Shown piece by piece: positions 1 to 8,821 of a stretch of 64,000 bases of DNA. The DNA is from Ustilago trichophora (lineage: Eukaryota; Basidiomycota; Ustilaginomycetes; Ustilaginales; Ustilaginaceae), in the NCBI GenBank assembly GCA_900323505.1, contig OOIN01000003.1:2108001-2172000 (forward strand), read 5' to 3'. Position numbers and translations under genes: made by a program. Position 1 is the stretch's first letter. Every line of letters begins with the position of its first letter. The notes beneath the pieces are model-generated. The model ran no database searches. It was not told where the DNA came from and was given only the letters and a program-made list of their open reading frames with translations.

Positions 1-149
1 GAAGAGGACCATCATCAAGTGGACCCTGAATTTCAACCATGCTCCTTCTTGACCTTACACCACACACTGCGGCCCTTGATACGCTCTCACTTGACATCGG
101 ACTAGCAAAATGACATTGAGAAGCTTCTTATAGCGATTCAAATCTCAAT

Positions 150-3032
150 ATGGACCTCACGCCGGATCACACAAAAATCGAGGAGCTTCTCCTGAAGCTT
201 CGCGAGTCACGACTCTCCTCTGATGAACGGCGTGCGACTCTCGAGACACTTCGTGCGTCTCTGGAGCCATTGACCACTGGTGTCTTTCGACATGTTCCTC
301 ACGATGCAACTGTGTCTCTTGTGAAAGCAGCAATCGATCAAGGACCGAATGATGTGCGAAGAGTTGTGCTTCAAACCCTTTCCACCCGCATCGAATCGGA
401 TCAGCTTACATGGGTCACAGATGATTTTGTACAGTCTACGGTCAGCGAGCTGGTTGCAATCATCGACGCTTTCGTCAGATCAACCCTGAAGGTACAAAGT
501 TCAAAGTCTATGGCTGTCTCATCTCGGCCAAGCATTGATGTGGCAAGTTTGCCAACATCAGCACTTCGGGCTACCGCAGCTGCTCTCAAGACTCTTCACG
601 CTTTGATTCGTGTTCTACCAAAGCAAGAAAGGCCGACACTACAAAGCATGGCCAACGAGGCCCCGAGCCTCTCTGGTCTGCTCGACATCCTTCTGCCCTG
701 CCTCTCAGCCGGTGTGAGGGTTGCTCGACAAGGTAATGGGTCTATCTCGCGCTCAAGCTCGATTCTACACGCGGGTGCTTTCTCATGGAGCGAGCAGCCC
801 AACGGTTCTCGCGCCTTTTCATCTCGCAACATTCCGTCACCAGCAGGAACTCCCGCAAATGCATTCAGTTCTCGACCAGCAACCAATGCAGAAAGCAGCC
901 AGTTCGAGTACTCTTCGGCAGGCGAAACAGATCGCAAGAGCGATAAAAGCGAAAGCGAGCGAAGTGACTTTTCCACCGCCTCTGCTGCAACAACCTCCTC
1001 CCGATCCCGCAAAGACGAATCTCGACAGCAGGAAGCCATGACCAAGCTCATCCGTCAAAACTCGTTGCACTGCCTGATTGAGCTCAATCGGCACGAATCG
1101 CGCGCGCTCATATCGCGGTGGAGCGACCTCTTGCCAGACCAACCTGCCCCTCTTGTTCAACCAGCAAGGAACACAGACAAGCCAGCCATCCCTCGTCTGT
1201 CAGCAACACTCACTTCCAGCGCCTCCTCGTCGCTATGCACACTCTTCACGCAGGACCCATCAACATCCGTTCGGATCGCATCCATGCAAGCACTGGAATC
1301 GATTCTATCGCATGGTACGTTACAGCTTTCGATGGCGCAAGAACGAGCACAGCGTGCGTTATCGTTCACTTCGTTTTCGTCGCAGTTGGCGGGATGGATC
1401 GTCAATCTGCGATCGTATCTGGTAGTTGCGTTACAGCGTGCTGCTAGTGCACCGAGGGCGTCGGCGAACGGAGAGGCGGCAAGGTATCCGTCGACATTGA
1501 CGATTGCGCTGCTGCTGCTTACTCGCACGTTTGTCGTCAGCACGGCAAAGGCCAAGCTCGTCACGCCCAATGCGACTGTGCTCAGCCCAATGGTCATCCC
1601 CTTTGCTTCAAATAGCGATCCGGAGGTGCAAACCTCTGCAAAGCGAGTGATTGCTGCGCTGTCACCCATGCCGAACGCCGGAGCTGCGCCTAGTCTGAGC
1701 GCACGCAAGAACTTGACGTCTTCGGCCTTCGTTCCAAGCATCGACAAGCTGCAGATCAAGGACGTCGCCACAACATCCTACGATGCCAACCTGTCTTCAA
1801 GGTCGTCGCCGATGGAGCTGACGGCTCGATTGAGTCAAACGTCGGAAATCACGACGGAGCTATGCAAACAAGCGCTGAACTTGCTCGAAGCTGCTGATGA
1901 GCCAACACAGCAGCTTTTGCCGGTATGGACGGTCTTTGTCAAGAGTCTGGCTGATGCTCCGCCGCTTCTGCTTGATGTTGAAGCGTGCCAACGGCTCTGC
2001 CAGGTCTGGCGAGACTTGAGCTTGACGGAGCTTGGTTCACCCGATCAGCAATGCGCTATCTTGGCTACTGTGCCAGATCTCTACAGGGCGCTAACGAGGC
2101 ACTCGGCTCTGAACGACGATACCTCACTAGCCATCTTGGAGTACATAAAGGTCCGTTGCAAGGATACTGACGAGGCCGTACGTTCAGCAGCGGTGCGCGC
2201 TCTGGGATTGCTGGTCCTACCGCCTGACAGTGCCGCTGGCGAAGGGGAGGGGGAAAGCACAGCAGAGGCGCACCAGCGAGGCATTTCGGAAGTTTTGCAG
2301 ATTGTTCTGTGGGGTGATCTGGATCAAGCTCGTAGCGGTGCACTGCACGACAAGTCCAGCTTGGTCCGCCAACGAGCCTCTTGGGCCTTTTCCAATGCGA
2401 TGGAAGCGCGTGTGCGTTCAGCCAAGATTCCAGACGATCGGATTTGGCTCTACCACGCTCGGTACTGCCTGGAAGCAGGTGGAGACATGGAGGGGATCGC
2501 AGTCTCAGCCTACCGCGCCTCGGGAAGTCTTGTTGCGATGTTGGCGCCGGAAGCGTCTGCCGAAGCCTGCTCGCTAGGCAAAGATATGCTGGAACAGCTC
2601 TGTAAGGTGTTGAGCACCACCTCGAAGCCTCCCAAGTCGCGGTGGAATGCGGCTTCTGCACTGGATCGTGCGCTAAGCTCGGAGGTTGTACTGTTGCGCA
2701 TCCTTGGATCGTCCGGTGGAACGATGGATCGGATTGTCGAGATGCTCTGTTCAAACTTGAACGCCAAGGTGTTCAAGATCCGAGTGAGTGCAGCCAACGC
2801 ACTGCTCTCACTCTGCCTGGGGAAGGACAAAGCTGAAGCGCAAGGTAGCAACACTGTCCGGCTGAACCTGGTTGGTGTGCAACGCAGTACGAGAATCCGA
2901 GGATTCGCCGCAGCTCGACTTGCTGAGCTTGCCGAGCCGGCCCAGTCTAAGGAATCTGCCCTGTACGTCGACGAGCTGAAGCGCCTCCTATCCCGGCTTG
3001 TTGAGTGCACCTCTGTGTCTGTTTGCTCTTAA
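150..3032 (+). CDS. HEAT-repeat protein, HEATR6-like
   Basis: Single-exon gene for 960 residues, starting at the first ATG of the open frame. Most of the protein is helical-repeat-like sequence rich in Leu/Ala, as in ARM/HEAT proteins. The stretch around residues 300-325 (IRQNSLHCLIELNRHESRAL) resembles the DUF4042 region of HEATR6-type proteins. Residues about 200-295 are a Ser/Arg-rich, probably disordered insert, and further HEAT-like helices run from about 560 to the end. The family is a scaffold of unknown molecular function; no catalytic motif is seen. It is convergent with the small gene at 3087, only 54 bp away. Only 149 bp of upstream sequence is in the window, so an additional 5' exon cannot be excluded. 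The HEAT fold is fairly safe; the HEATR6 assignment is by eye. Confidence 0.7.
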   Translation: MDLTPDHTKIEELLLKLRESRLSSDERRATLETLRASLEPLTTGVFRHVPHDATVSLVKAAIDQGPNDVRRVVLQTLSTRIESDQLTWVTDDFVQSTVSELVAIIDAFVRSTLKVQSSKSMAVSSRPSIDVASLPTSALRATAAALKTLHALIRVLPKQERPTLQSMANEAPSLSGLLDILLPCLSAGVRVARQGNGSISRSSSILHAGAFSWSEQPNGSRAFSSRNIPSPAGTPANAFSSRPATNAESSQFEYSSAGETDRKSDKSESERSDFSTASAATTSSRSRKDESRQQEAMTKLIRQNSLHCLIELNRHESRALISRWSDLLPDQPAPLVQPARNTDKPAIPRLSATLTSSASSSLCTLFTQDPSTSVRIASMQALESILSHGTLQLSMAQERAQRALSFTSFSSQLAGWIVNLRSYLVVALQRAASAPRASANGEAARYPSTLTIALLLLTRTFVVSTAKAKLVTPNATVLSPMVIPFASNSDPEVQTSAKRVIAALSPMPNAGAAPSLSARKNLTSSAFVPSIDKLQIKDVATTSYDANLSSRSSPMELTARLSQTSEITTELCKQALNLLEAADEPTQQLLPVWTVFVKSLADAPPLLLDVEACQRLCQVWRDLSLTELGSPDQQCAILATVPDLYRALTRHSALNDDTSLAILEYIKVRCKDTDEAVRSAAVRALGLLVLPPDSAAGEGEGESTAEAHQRGISEVLQIVLWGDLDQARSGALHDKSSLVRQRASWAFSNAMEARVRSAKIPDDRIWLYHARYCLEAGGDMEGIAVSAYRASGSLVAMLAPEASAEACSLGKDMLEQLCKVLSTTSKPPKSRWNAASALDRALSSEVVLLRILGSSGGTMDRIVEMLCSNLNAKVFKIRVSAANALLSLCLGKDKAEAQGSNTVRLNLVGVQRSTRIRGFAAARLAELAEPAQSKESALYVDELKRLLSRLVECTSVSVCS

Positions 3033-3086
3033 ACATGTAATTGAAATCTATACCCCATCTTCCTGCTTTCCGAGTGAGAAAGTGGC

Positions 3087-3389
3087 TTACGACCGAGCGC
3101 TGTCCTCACGCAGCGTTCTGACCGAGCTCCATCGTTTCTGCTGTCCACCATCTAGACTCGGCTGAGCGTGTGCTGTCGGCTGGTGCGACCGCTGCAGAAT
3201 GGGTCGAGATTCTTCATGCTGCTCTTCGTCATCGTAGTTGCTATGGCAGAGGGAAGAGTTGCAGCCGATGCAGCGGAACGATTCGCGACAGGTTTGTAGG
3301 CATCCATCAAGACAGATGGCAACCACCTCGGTGCAGACGGTAAAGAGGCCGACGAGGGGTTCGAGAAGTATTCCGATGCAGTGATCCAT
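3087..3389 (-). CDS. small cysteine-rich protein, unknown function
   Basis: Not recognised. The open frame extends upstream to 3812, but that part is low-complexity basic sequence over a pyrimidine tract, so I place the start at the internal ATG at 3389. This gives 100 residues. The first 48 residues hold eight cysteines (4, 19, 26, 30, 34, 40, 43, 48) and a hydrophobic stretch at about 5-32. The rest is polar and ends in an acidic/Ser/Arg-rich tail. The layout suits a small membrane-attached, perhaps palmitoylated protein rather than a classical secreted one. It is divergent from the secreted protein at 3845, with 455 bp between start codons. It could be an artefact of an untranslated region; the cysteine pattern is the main argument for a real gene. 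Confidence 0.4.
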   Translation of the reverse strand: MDHCIGILLEPLVGLFTVCTEVVAICLDGCLQTCRESFRCIGCNSSLCHSNYDDEEQHEESRPILQRSHQPTAHAQPSLDGGQQKRWSSVRTLREDSARS

Positions 3390-3743
3390 GTTGTAAAGAT
3401 GGGTGGATATGAAATTGGGAGAGAAAAACAAAGTGGCAGATGAGATGGAATGAAGGAAGGAGAGAAGGTGCGGTTGGTGGACCCTGCTCACCCCCGGATC
3501 GCACATGGGGTTTCCGGTGGAAATGACGGTGTGGGGTTGAATTTCGCCGACGTCTTTTCTGGCTTTCTTTTTCGAATGAATGGCTGAAGAGAGAAGTGGT
3601 GTGGCATCTTTTGGGCGCTCGCATGACTGGCTTCCGAAGCTAAAAATGCATTCGCCGCTGTGCCGTTTGCTGTCACCTTTGACTTGGAGCGGAGATGGCC
3701 TTCGCACTTTAAAGAGATACCCTGCATGACAGTGCATCCGCTG

Positions 3744-3771
3744 CTCTTTCCTTTCTTTTTTTTTTTTTTTT
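3744..3771 (+). promoter_or_regulatory. pyrimidine tract upstream of the secreted Ser/Thr-rich gene
   Basis: A CT-rich run ending in 16 consecutive T (3756-3771) lies 73 bp before the ATG at 3845. Pyrimidine tracts of this kind often mark fungal core promoters. The rest of the 455-bp divergent interval (3390-3844) shows no TATA box that I can identify. Confidence 0.35.
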
Positions 3772-3844
3772 GGCTCTCGCGCTTTGGCCCCCTTTGACCT
3801 TTCCACCATCATCTCAACTTTCCTCTTTACGACTTTGCGACAAG

Positions 3845-4441
3845 ATGCAGGCTGGACTTCGGTTTGAAATCGTCGCTATCGCGCTGTGCCTGGCTTTGGT
3901 GGGGTTGAGCAACTCTCAATCCATCTCGCGACCTCCTGCGTCGCTTCCAGTGCAGAGCTACAGCGATGACCCGCTCATCACGGGTAGTGCTGCCTCGGCA
4001 GCCCTGTGCACCCTTCACTCGATCCTCGCCACCGAATCAGCCGCACACGGAATTGGCCCACTCACAGTCCAACCCAACTGCATGAGCATGACACTCCAAC
4101 CCCACTCTACCGCCTCCATCAACGGTCAGACCCTCCCCTCTTCTGGAATCGTCACCATCTTTGAACCCTCCTCGACTTCAAGCGGTGCTTCCATCTCTTC
4201 TGCCCGCCCAACCACTGCTCCTTCCGTCTCGAGCTCTGCTTCGACACCGGCACAGAGTACCACAAGCAGCTCCTCCGCAACACCACCACGCCAGACCAAC
4301 GCAGGCAAGCCACAGAACAAACCTCCCGTCGCAGCCAGCTGGATCGCAAGCCAAAACATCGCCATTCTCCTCGTCACCACTTTTGCATTGCTGGCCGGCG
4401 TCACCTATTTCCTCGACGAACTTCTCGCCATTCTTGTTTGA
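3845..4441 (+). CDS. secreted Ser/Thr-rich protein with C-terminal hydrophobic segment
   Basis: 198 residues from the ATG at 3845. An in-frame ATG at 3770 would bury the signal peptide behind 25 extra residues, so it is rejected. Residues 1-24 form a signal peptide (hydrophobic core IVAIALCLALVGL, cleavage after about SNS). The mature part has two cysteines, near 56 and 79. A Ser/Thr/Pro-rich stalk at about 105-170 is likely O-mannosylated. A C-terminal hydrophobic segment, about 176-198, could be a transmembrane anchor or GPI signal. It is probably a cell-surface protein. Function is unknown and no domain is recognised. Confidence 0.6.
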   Translation: MQAGLRFEIVAIALCLALVGLSNSQSISRPPASLPVQSYSDDPLITGSAASAALCTLHSILATESAAHGIGPLTVQPNCMSMTLQPHSTASINGQTLPSSGIVTIFEPSSTSSGASISSARPTTAPSVSSSASTPAQSTTSSSSATPPRQTNAGKPQNKPPVAASWIASQNIAILLVTTFALLAGVTYFLDELLAILV

Positions 4442-4777
4442 AGGGAAAAAAAAAGGTCGCCAGACCGTAAAACACACGGCAGTGTATCCGAAACCTTTTC
4501 TTTCCGATTTGTAGCCTTCATCGTTTGTATCATACCAAAGCTATCTTTCATGTTTTGTCCGACCTTTTTTTTTTCCAACGAGACACAGAGCGAATGTGCG
4601 GATGAGTAGTCAGGTTGCCAGAAAGAAAAGACCATTGCACTGATGCTCGCTCTGGGCGAAAGCCAGAGGTAATCCTATATTGTAAAGTTCAACTTGCCTT
4701 ATGCTAGAACGATTTCAGCTGTCCGAAGCGGTGACCATGATAGAATGCTGTTGACGAAATCAGAGATGGACTCAATA
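4442..4777. other. intergenic, 3' flank of the secreted-protein gene
   Basis: About 340 bp between the secreted-protein stop and the transposon. It has A- and T-runs (4446-4455, 4565-4574) and no open frame with coding character. The transposon inserted at the TA at 4776-4777. Confidence 0.6.
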
Positions 4778-4823
4778 ACGTAATTACAGTAGTTCCGACG
4801 CATATGTAGTTCCGACGCGTTTT
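4778..4823 (+). repeat. left terminal inverted repeat of the pogo element
   Basis: 46 bp, perfectly complementary to 6977-7022. It contains two direct copies of the 13-mer GTAGTTCCGACGC (4789-4801 and 4806-4818) separated by ATAT, probably paired transposase-binding sites. Confidence 0.95.
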
Positions 4824-5005
4824 CGAATGTGAGATTAATTCAACACGTGATGGTAGTGGCCTGCATGATCGTGAGCACATTGTTTGTTCCTTGCATGAGC
4901 CCCACCATCCCAAGTTCTCGGACCCCATCTCCACCATCGCCGTTCCATCATCAACTGCTTACAACAACCTTTTGACACCATCACTCAGCAATATCAACCA
5001 CTGTT

Positions 5006-6847
5006 ATGCCACGCAACCCTCTGTCAAAACGGTCTGTGACGTATCGAGCTGCAACGGCGAGCAAGCGAGACCAGCGTGAGGGACACTTGCAGCTGGCCAT
5101 CAGTGAGCTCGAGCAGGGCCAGCACAACAGCATTCGCAAAGCAGCGGCTGCCCACAATGTCTCGGAATCGACGCTACGCCACCGGATGTCGGGCCGGCAG
5201 AACAAAAAGGCCGCCAATGAAGCTCAACAGGCACTTACATGTGCCGCCGAGAACGCTGTCATCACACACATCCAGCGTTGTGCCTGCAGCGGCTTCCCTC
5301 TGACGCCCGCCGTTGTGATGCAGTATGCAAACGCCGGGTCTCGGCCTTTGCCTGCCGGCGGCACGCTGGTTAAGCTCAGCCATGCATGGCTGCAGTCGTT
5401 CCTGCTTCGGCATCCTGAAATCAAGTCTCATTGGTCTCGATGCCTCGACAATGCACGGCTCACAGGCACAGACGAGGCCAGCATTCAACAATGGTTCACT
5501 CAATTGGCTGCCATACTGCGTGAATACAATGTCTCATCAACAAACATATACAACATGGATGAAACAGGGTTCATGTTTGGTGTCGGCGGCAGAGAGCGAG
5601 TGGTTGTGCCTTCCGGTGATCAAGCTGCATCCTTCAAGGCTCAGCCAGGCAACCGGGAATCTGCAACTGTGATTGAGTGCATCGGAAGTGCTGGTCAGGT
5701 ACTTCCGCCGCTTGTCATTACCAAAGGCCGTGTTCATACAGTCGGAGAACAGCGGCGAATGGAGGATGTTCCGGCCACATGGCGATTCGCCAAGTCAAAC
5801 AACGGCTGGACCAACAACGAGCTTGCCGTCCAATGGGTCGAAACCATCTTCGACCCCTCCACTACGCCATCGCCACCATCAGCATGGCGCCTTCTCATAC
5901 TGGACGGTCACGGCTCTCACACCAGCATTGAGTTCTGCAATGCAATGTGGTCTCGACACATAATACCATTCCTCTTTCCACCCCATGCAACACATGTGAT
6001 GCAGCCACTGGATGTCTCGATCTTTCGGCCTTTGAAAGGCCGGTATCAGCATGCCGTTAATGAAGCTGCACAGCATGTGGACACAATCGACAAGGCGCTC
6101 TTCGCCACATTCTATGCACAGGCTCGGGAACAGGTCCTGACACAGTCTGCTGTGCGTAAGGCATTTGTGGACTCCGGAATTACCATGAGCCCAAGTCCGG
6201 ACAAGGTTATCGCTCGGCTTCCAGGCCATTGCACGCCCGTTCCTCAAGAAACACAAACCCCGCTGCAGGAAGTCGCCGTTCCTGCATTGGATGCAGCCAT
6301 GAACGCCACGCTGGATGCATTCAGGAACAAACCGGATATCCGGAGAGCCCGACGTCTCAAGAGGGCCGTGCTACAAGCAAACGAGCAAGCACATGCATCA
6401 ATTGCGATCCTGGAGGCTGAAAACACGGTACTTCATGTCCAAGAGAATCACAGCAAGAAATTGGCTCAAAAGGTACGTCGAGTCAAGGCAAAGGGTGATC
6501 AGCGAGTGCTGTCGAAGGATGTCATGATCACTCGAGAGCATGCAGAACGAGAGTTGGTGACAAAGGGCATAGGAAGCTCATCACAGTCGAAGGGGAAGGG
6601 CAGGCAGGTGGATACGGAGGTTGTACCTCCATCAGCTGCAGCTGCTGCTGATCGCGACGAAGCAGGTATTGATGGTGACGAGGCTCTTTTGTCATCATCA
6701 AGCACGCTCACAACACCATCCATGCAGAATCTGGATGATGAGCTCAGTGAAAGTGAGCCTCTGTCGGCCATCAGAGATGACGAGGAAGATCCCTTTGGCT
6801 TCTTCGAACTGCTTCCTGTTGCTGGCCCATCTCGCAGGCACACATGA
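5006..6847 (+). CDS. pogo/Fot1-family transposase (DDE superfamily)
   Basis: 613 residues, single exon, inside the transposon. The N-terminus (about 30-75) is a psq-type helix-turn-helix (SIRKAAAAHNVSESTLRHR). Residues about 80-150 match a Tc5/CENP-B-type DNA-binding domain (HAWLQSFLLRHPEIK). The catalytic DDE_1 domain starts near 180: the first acidic residue is in YNMDETGF, the second in LILDGHGSH and the third in MQPLDVSIF. The last two are separated by 35 residues, giving DD35D, the pogo/Fot1 spacing. A coiled-coil-like segment lies at about 440-500. The acidic tail at 520-613 is probably disordered. No stop or frameshift is seen, so the enzyme may be active. It acts in cut-and-paste transposition at TA sites. 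Confidence 0.93.
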   Translation: MPRNPLSKRSVTYRAATASKRDQREGHLQLAISELEQGQHNSIRKAAAAHNVSESTLRHRMSGRQNKKAANEAQQALTCAAENAVITHIQRCACSGFPLTPAVVMQYANAGSRPLPAGGTLVKLSHAWLQSFLLRHPEIKSHWSRCLDNARLTGTDEASIQQWFTQLAAILREYNVSSTNIYNMDETGFMFGVGGRERVVVPSGDQAASFKAQPGNRESATVIECIGSAGQVLPPLVITKGRVHTVGEQRRMEDVPATWRFAKSNNGWTNNELAVQWVETIFDPSTTPSPPSAWRLLILDGHGSHTSIEFCNAMWSRHIIPFLFPPHATHVMQPLDVSIFRPLKGRYQHAVNEAAQHVDTIDKALFATFYAQAREQVLTQSAVRKAFVDSGITMSPSPDKVIARLPGHCTPVPQETQTPLQEVAVPALDAAMNATLDAFRNKPDIRRARRLKRAVLQANEQAHASIAILEAENTVLHVQENHSKKLAQKVRRVKAKGDQRVLSKDVMITREHAERELVTKGIGSSSQSKGKGRQVDTEVVPPSAAAAADRDEAGIDGDEALLSSSSTLTTPSMQNLDDELSESEPLSAIRDDEEDPFGFFELLPVAGPSRRHT

Positions 6848-6976
6848 CTTCAGCCTCTTCAGTATGTACCATAGCATCTCATGTACGCGCAATCCAAGTC
6901 TCATGTTGTTTGCACCTCATAACAGCCGTGCTCATCATCACGATGTGTACTACCATCAGATTTGATTTCATACTCA

Positions 6977-7022
6977 AAAACGCGTCGGAACTACATATGC
7001 GTCGGAACTACTGTAATTACGT
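6977..7022 (-). repeat. right terminal inverted repeat of the pogo element
   Basis: Exact reverse complement of 4778-4823, with the same doubled 13-mer. It is followed by the TA target duplication at 7023-7024. Confidence 0.95.
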
Positions 7023-7163
7023 TATCTTGCCTGTGAACAAGGGCCGTACGGCCAAAGCTAGTCACATCTCTTCAGCTGCACAACACTCAACACTCAGACA
7101 CTGGCATGCAGTCCGGTAGTCACTGTACCGATGTGTGTAATGCTATCATTCCTTGCCACCACC

Positions 7164-8231
7164 TCACAGCTTAGCAGAAGCAGTCTTTGCCGCTCTCTCA
7201 GCCTTTATCTTCCTCTGGGCCAGCACCGCCCTCCCGGCATTACTCGCATTGGCCCTTCCGATCTCGGCATTGATCCACGCGCCCAAATCCACCAACTTGT
7301 CCAGATCCGTCCCCGTCTGATACCCTTCGCTGTGCAGGGCGAAGACAACGCTTTCAGTGTCGATGTTTCCCGTTGCTCCCGGGCTGTATGGGCATCCACC
7401 GAGACCTCCCACTGCCGAATCTACCGTGCGGACACCGAGTCGCACCATGTGCAGTACGTTGGCAAGCCCGGTATTCATCGTATCGTGACAATGGGCTGCA
7501 AAGTATTCTGGATCGGCATTTGTGTGCTTGAGCGAGGCGTTGAGAGCTGCTTCCATGACGGAGGGCGTTCCGGCGCCGATAGTGTCGCCAAGGGAGATCT
7601 CGTAACATCCCATGTCCATCAGTGCTTTCGAAACTCGACCGACGGCTTCGGGATCCACTTTGCCTTCGTAGGGACAGCCAGCTACTGTGCTGATGTATCC
7701 TCGGACTTTGAGTCCGGATGCTTTCGCTTTTGAAGTCACCTCCTCGAGCCGCTGCAAAGACTCTGCAATCGAGCAATTGGTGTTGGCCTTGCAAAACGAC
7801 TCGGAGGCAGCAGTGAAAATCGCAATTTCGTCGGTTGGCTTCGGGCCTTTGCTTCCGTCTTGATATTGAGAGAGCAACTTTTGCAAACCTTCCAATCCGC
7901 GCATGTTGGGAACGAGAACTGGGTACGAAATGTTGGAATGCAACGGCATACCAGCGACCACTTCGGGCGTGTCACCCATCTGAGGAACCCATTTGGGAGA
8001 GACAAAAGAGCCTGCCTCGATCACAGGTACACCAGTCTCGGCGAGTCTTCGGATCAGCTCGATCTTGGTTGCTGTGGGGACGATGGTTTTCTCATTCTGC
8101 AGACCGTCGCGCGGGGAGACTTCGACGATCTTGACAAAGTTGTTGGTTGCCGTTGCCAGGCTTCGAGTGGATTGCTGGTTGGGTAGCCTTGAAGCGGCTT
8201 GTGCTGTTCTCGAAAGGAGCTGTCGCATCAT
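7164..8231 (-). CDS. hydroxymethylglutaryl-CoA lyase
   Basis: 355 residues. It cleaves HMG-CoA to acetoacetate and acetyl-CoA in leucine degradation. The TIM-barrel DRE-metallolyase signature is present: SPRDGLQNE at 39-47, GCYEISLGDTIGAGTP, the metal-binding HCHDT, and the active-site loop GGLGGCPYSPGATGN at 275-289 with the catalytic cysteine at 280. Residues 1-29 are Arg/Ser/Ala-rich without acidic residues, typical of a mitochondrial presequence. The last three residues are AKL, a PTS1 peroxisomal signal, so dual targeting is likely, as known for the human enzyme. Two adjacent ATGs (8231, 8228) could serve as start. The pogo element ends only 140 bp beyond the stop codon. Confidence 0.95.
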   Translation of the reverse strand: MMRQLLSRTAQAASRLPNQQSTRSLATATNNFVKIVEVSPRDGLQNEKTIVPTATKIELIRRLAETGVPVIEAGSFVSPKWVPQMGDTPEVVAGMPLHSNISYPVLVPNMRGLEGLQKLLSQYQDGSKGPKPTDEIAIFTAASESFCKANTNCSIAESLQRLEEVTSKAKASGLKVRGYISTVAGCPYEGKVDPEAVGRVSKALMDMGCYEISLGDTIGAGTPSVMEAALNASLKHTNADPEYFAAHCHDTMNTGLANVLHMVRLGVRTVDSAVGGLGGCPYSPGATGNIDTESVVFALHSEGYQTGTDLDKLVDLGAWINAEIGRANASNAGRAVLAQRKIKAERAAKTASAKL

Positions 8232-8821
8232 CGTAACTCGAAGAACAAGGTGTGAAGATGGACAGGAGGAACAGATGATGGTCGAGCAGGAAGGAGAAAG
8301 TCGATGAAATGTGACTCTGAGGCAGAATCAAGTGACCGGCGGGAAAAGCAAATTTGCGGGGCACCGGCTGTTTTGCAAAGGTTTTTGGCGGATCGAAACA
8401 AATGTCGCCGTGTGGTGTGGGGGAAATTTGGATCGGCAATTTTTAGCCTTCAAGATGCACAACCCGACACAGCCGATTGGTCCGAAATCTGTGACAGTGC
8501 TCATCGACATGCGTTAACTCGGTCCATGTTTAAGACGCACTCTCTCTGTCGCCGCACGCTCTGCCACAACCTTTCGCTCAAACTTCAGCAAGACAAACGC
8601 TGCGAGATGGAGTTGAATGCGGGTATCGATTGACAACATGCGAGTCCGGAGCTGTGGAGGTGACATCGGTAAACAGTAGCCAACAAAGTTGGAGGAGTGT
8701 GGAATACAAGTACAGGTCTTTCAGTAAAGACGCTTTACAGATGGAGACAAACGAGGGATTACACCAGCGGCTGAACCAGAGCCAGCAAGCGTGTGCGTGT
8801 GTGTGAGAGAGAGAGAGAGAA
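8232..8821. other. intergenic between HMG-CoA lyase and the Rax1-like gene
   Basis: 590 bp holding the HMG-CoA lyase promoter and the 3' region of the next gene on the same strand. A GGCGGGAAA motif lies near 8338, and a GA dinucleotide run ends at 8820. No coding region is seen. Confidence 0.5.

Larger units (their letters stand above)
4778..7022 (+). mobile_element. pogo/Fot1-type DNA transposon, apparently complete
   Basis: A 2245-bp element bounded by perfect 46-bp terminal inverted repeats (4778-4823 and 6977-7022). It begins ACGTAATTACAG and ends CTGTAATTACGT. A TA dinucleotide flanks each side (4776-4777 and 7023-7024), the target duplication expected of the Tc1/mariner-pogo superfamily. 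It carries one uninterrupted transposase gene and nothing else. It sits in the intergenic gap between two convergent host genes (secreted protein and HMG-CoA lyase). Perfect terminal repeats and an intact frame suggest recent insertion. Confidence 0.93.

Noticed and set aside
3390..3812. N-terminal extension of the small Cys-rich protein
   Set aside because: It is basic, low-complexity, and reads through the opposite gene's pyrimidine promoter tract.
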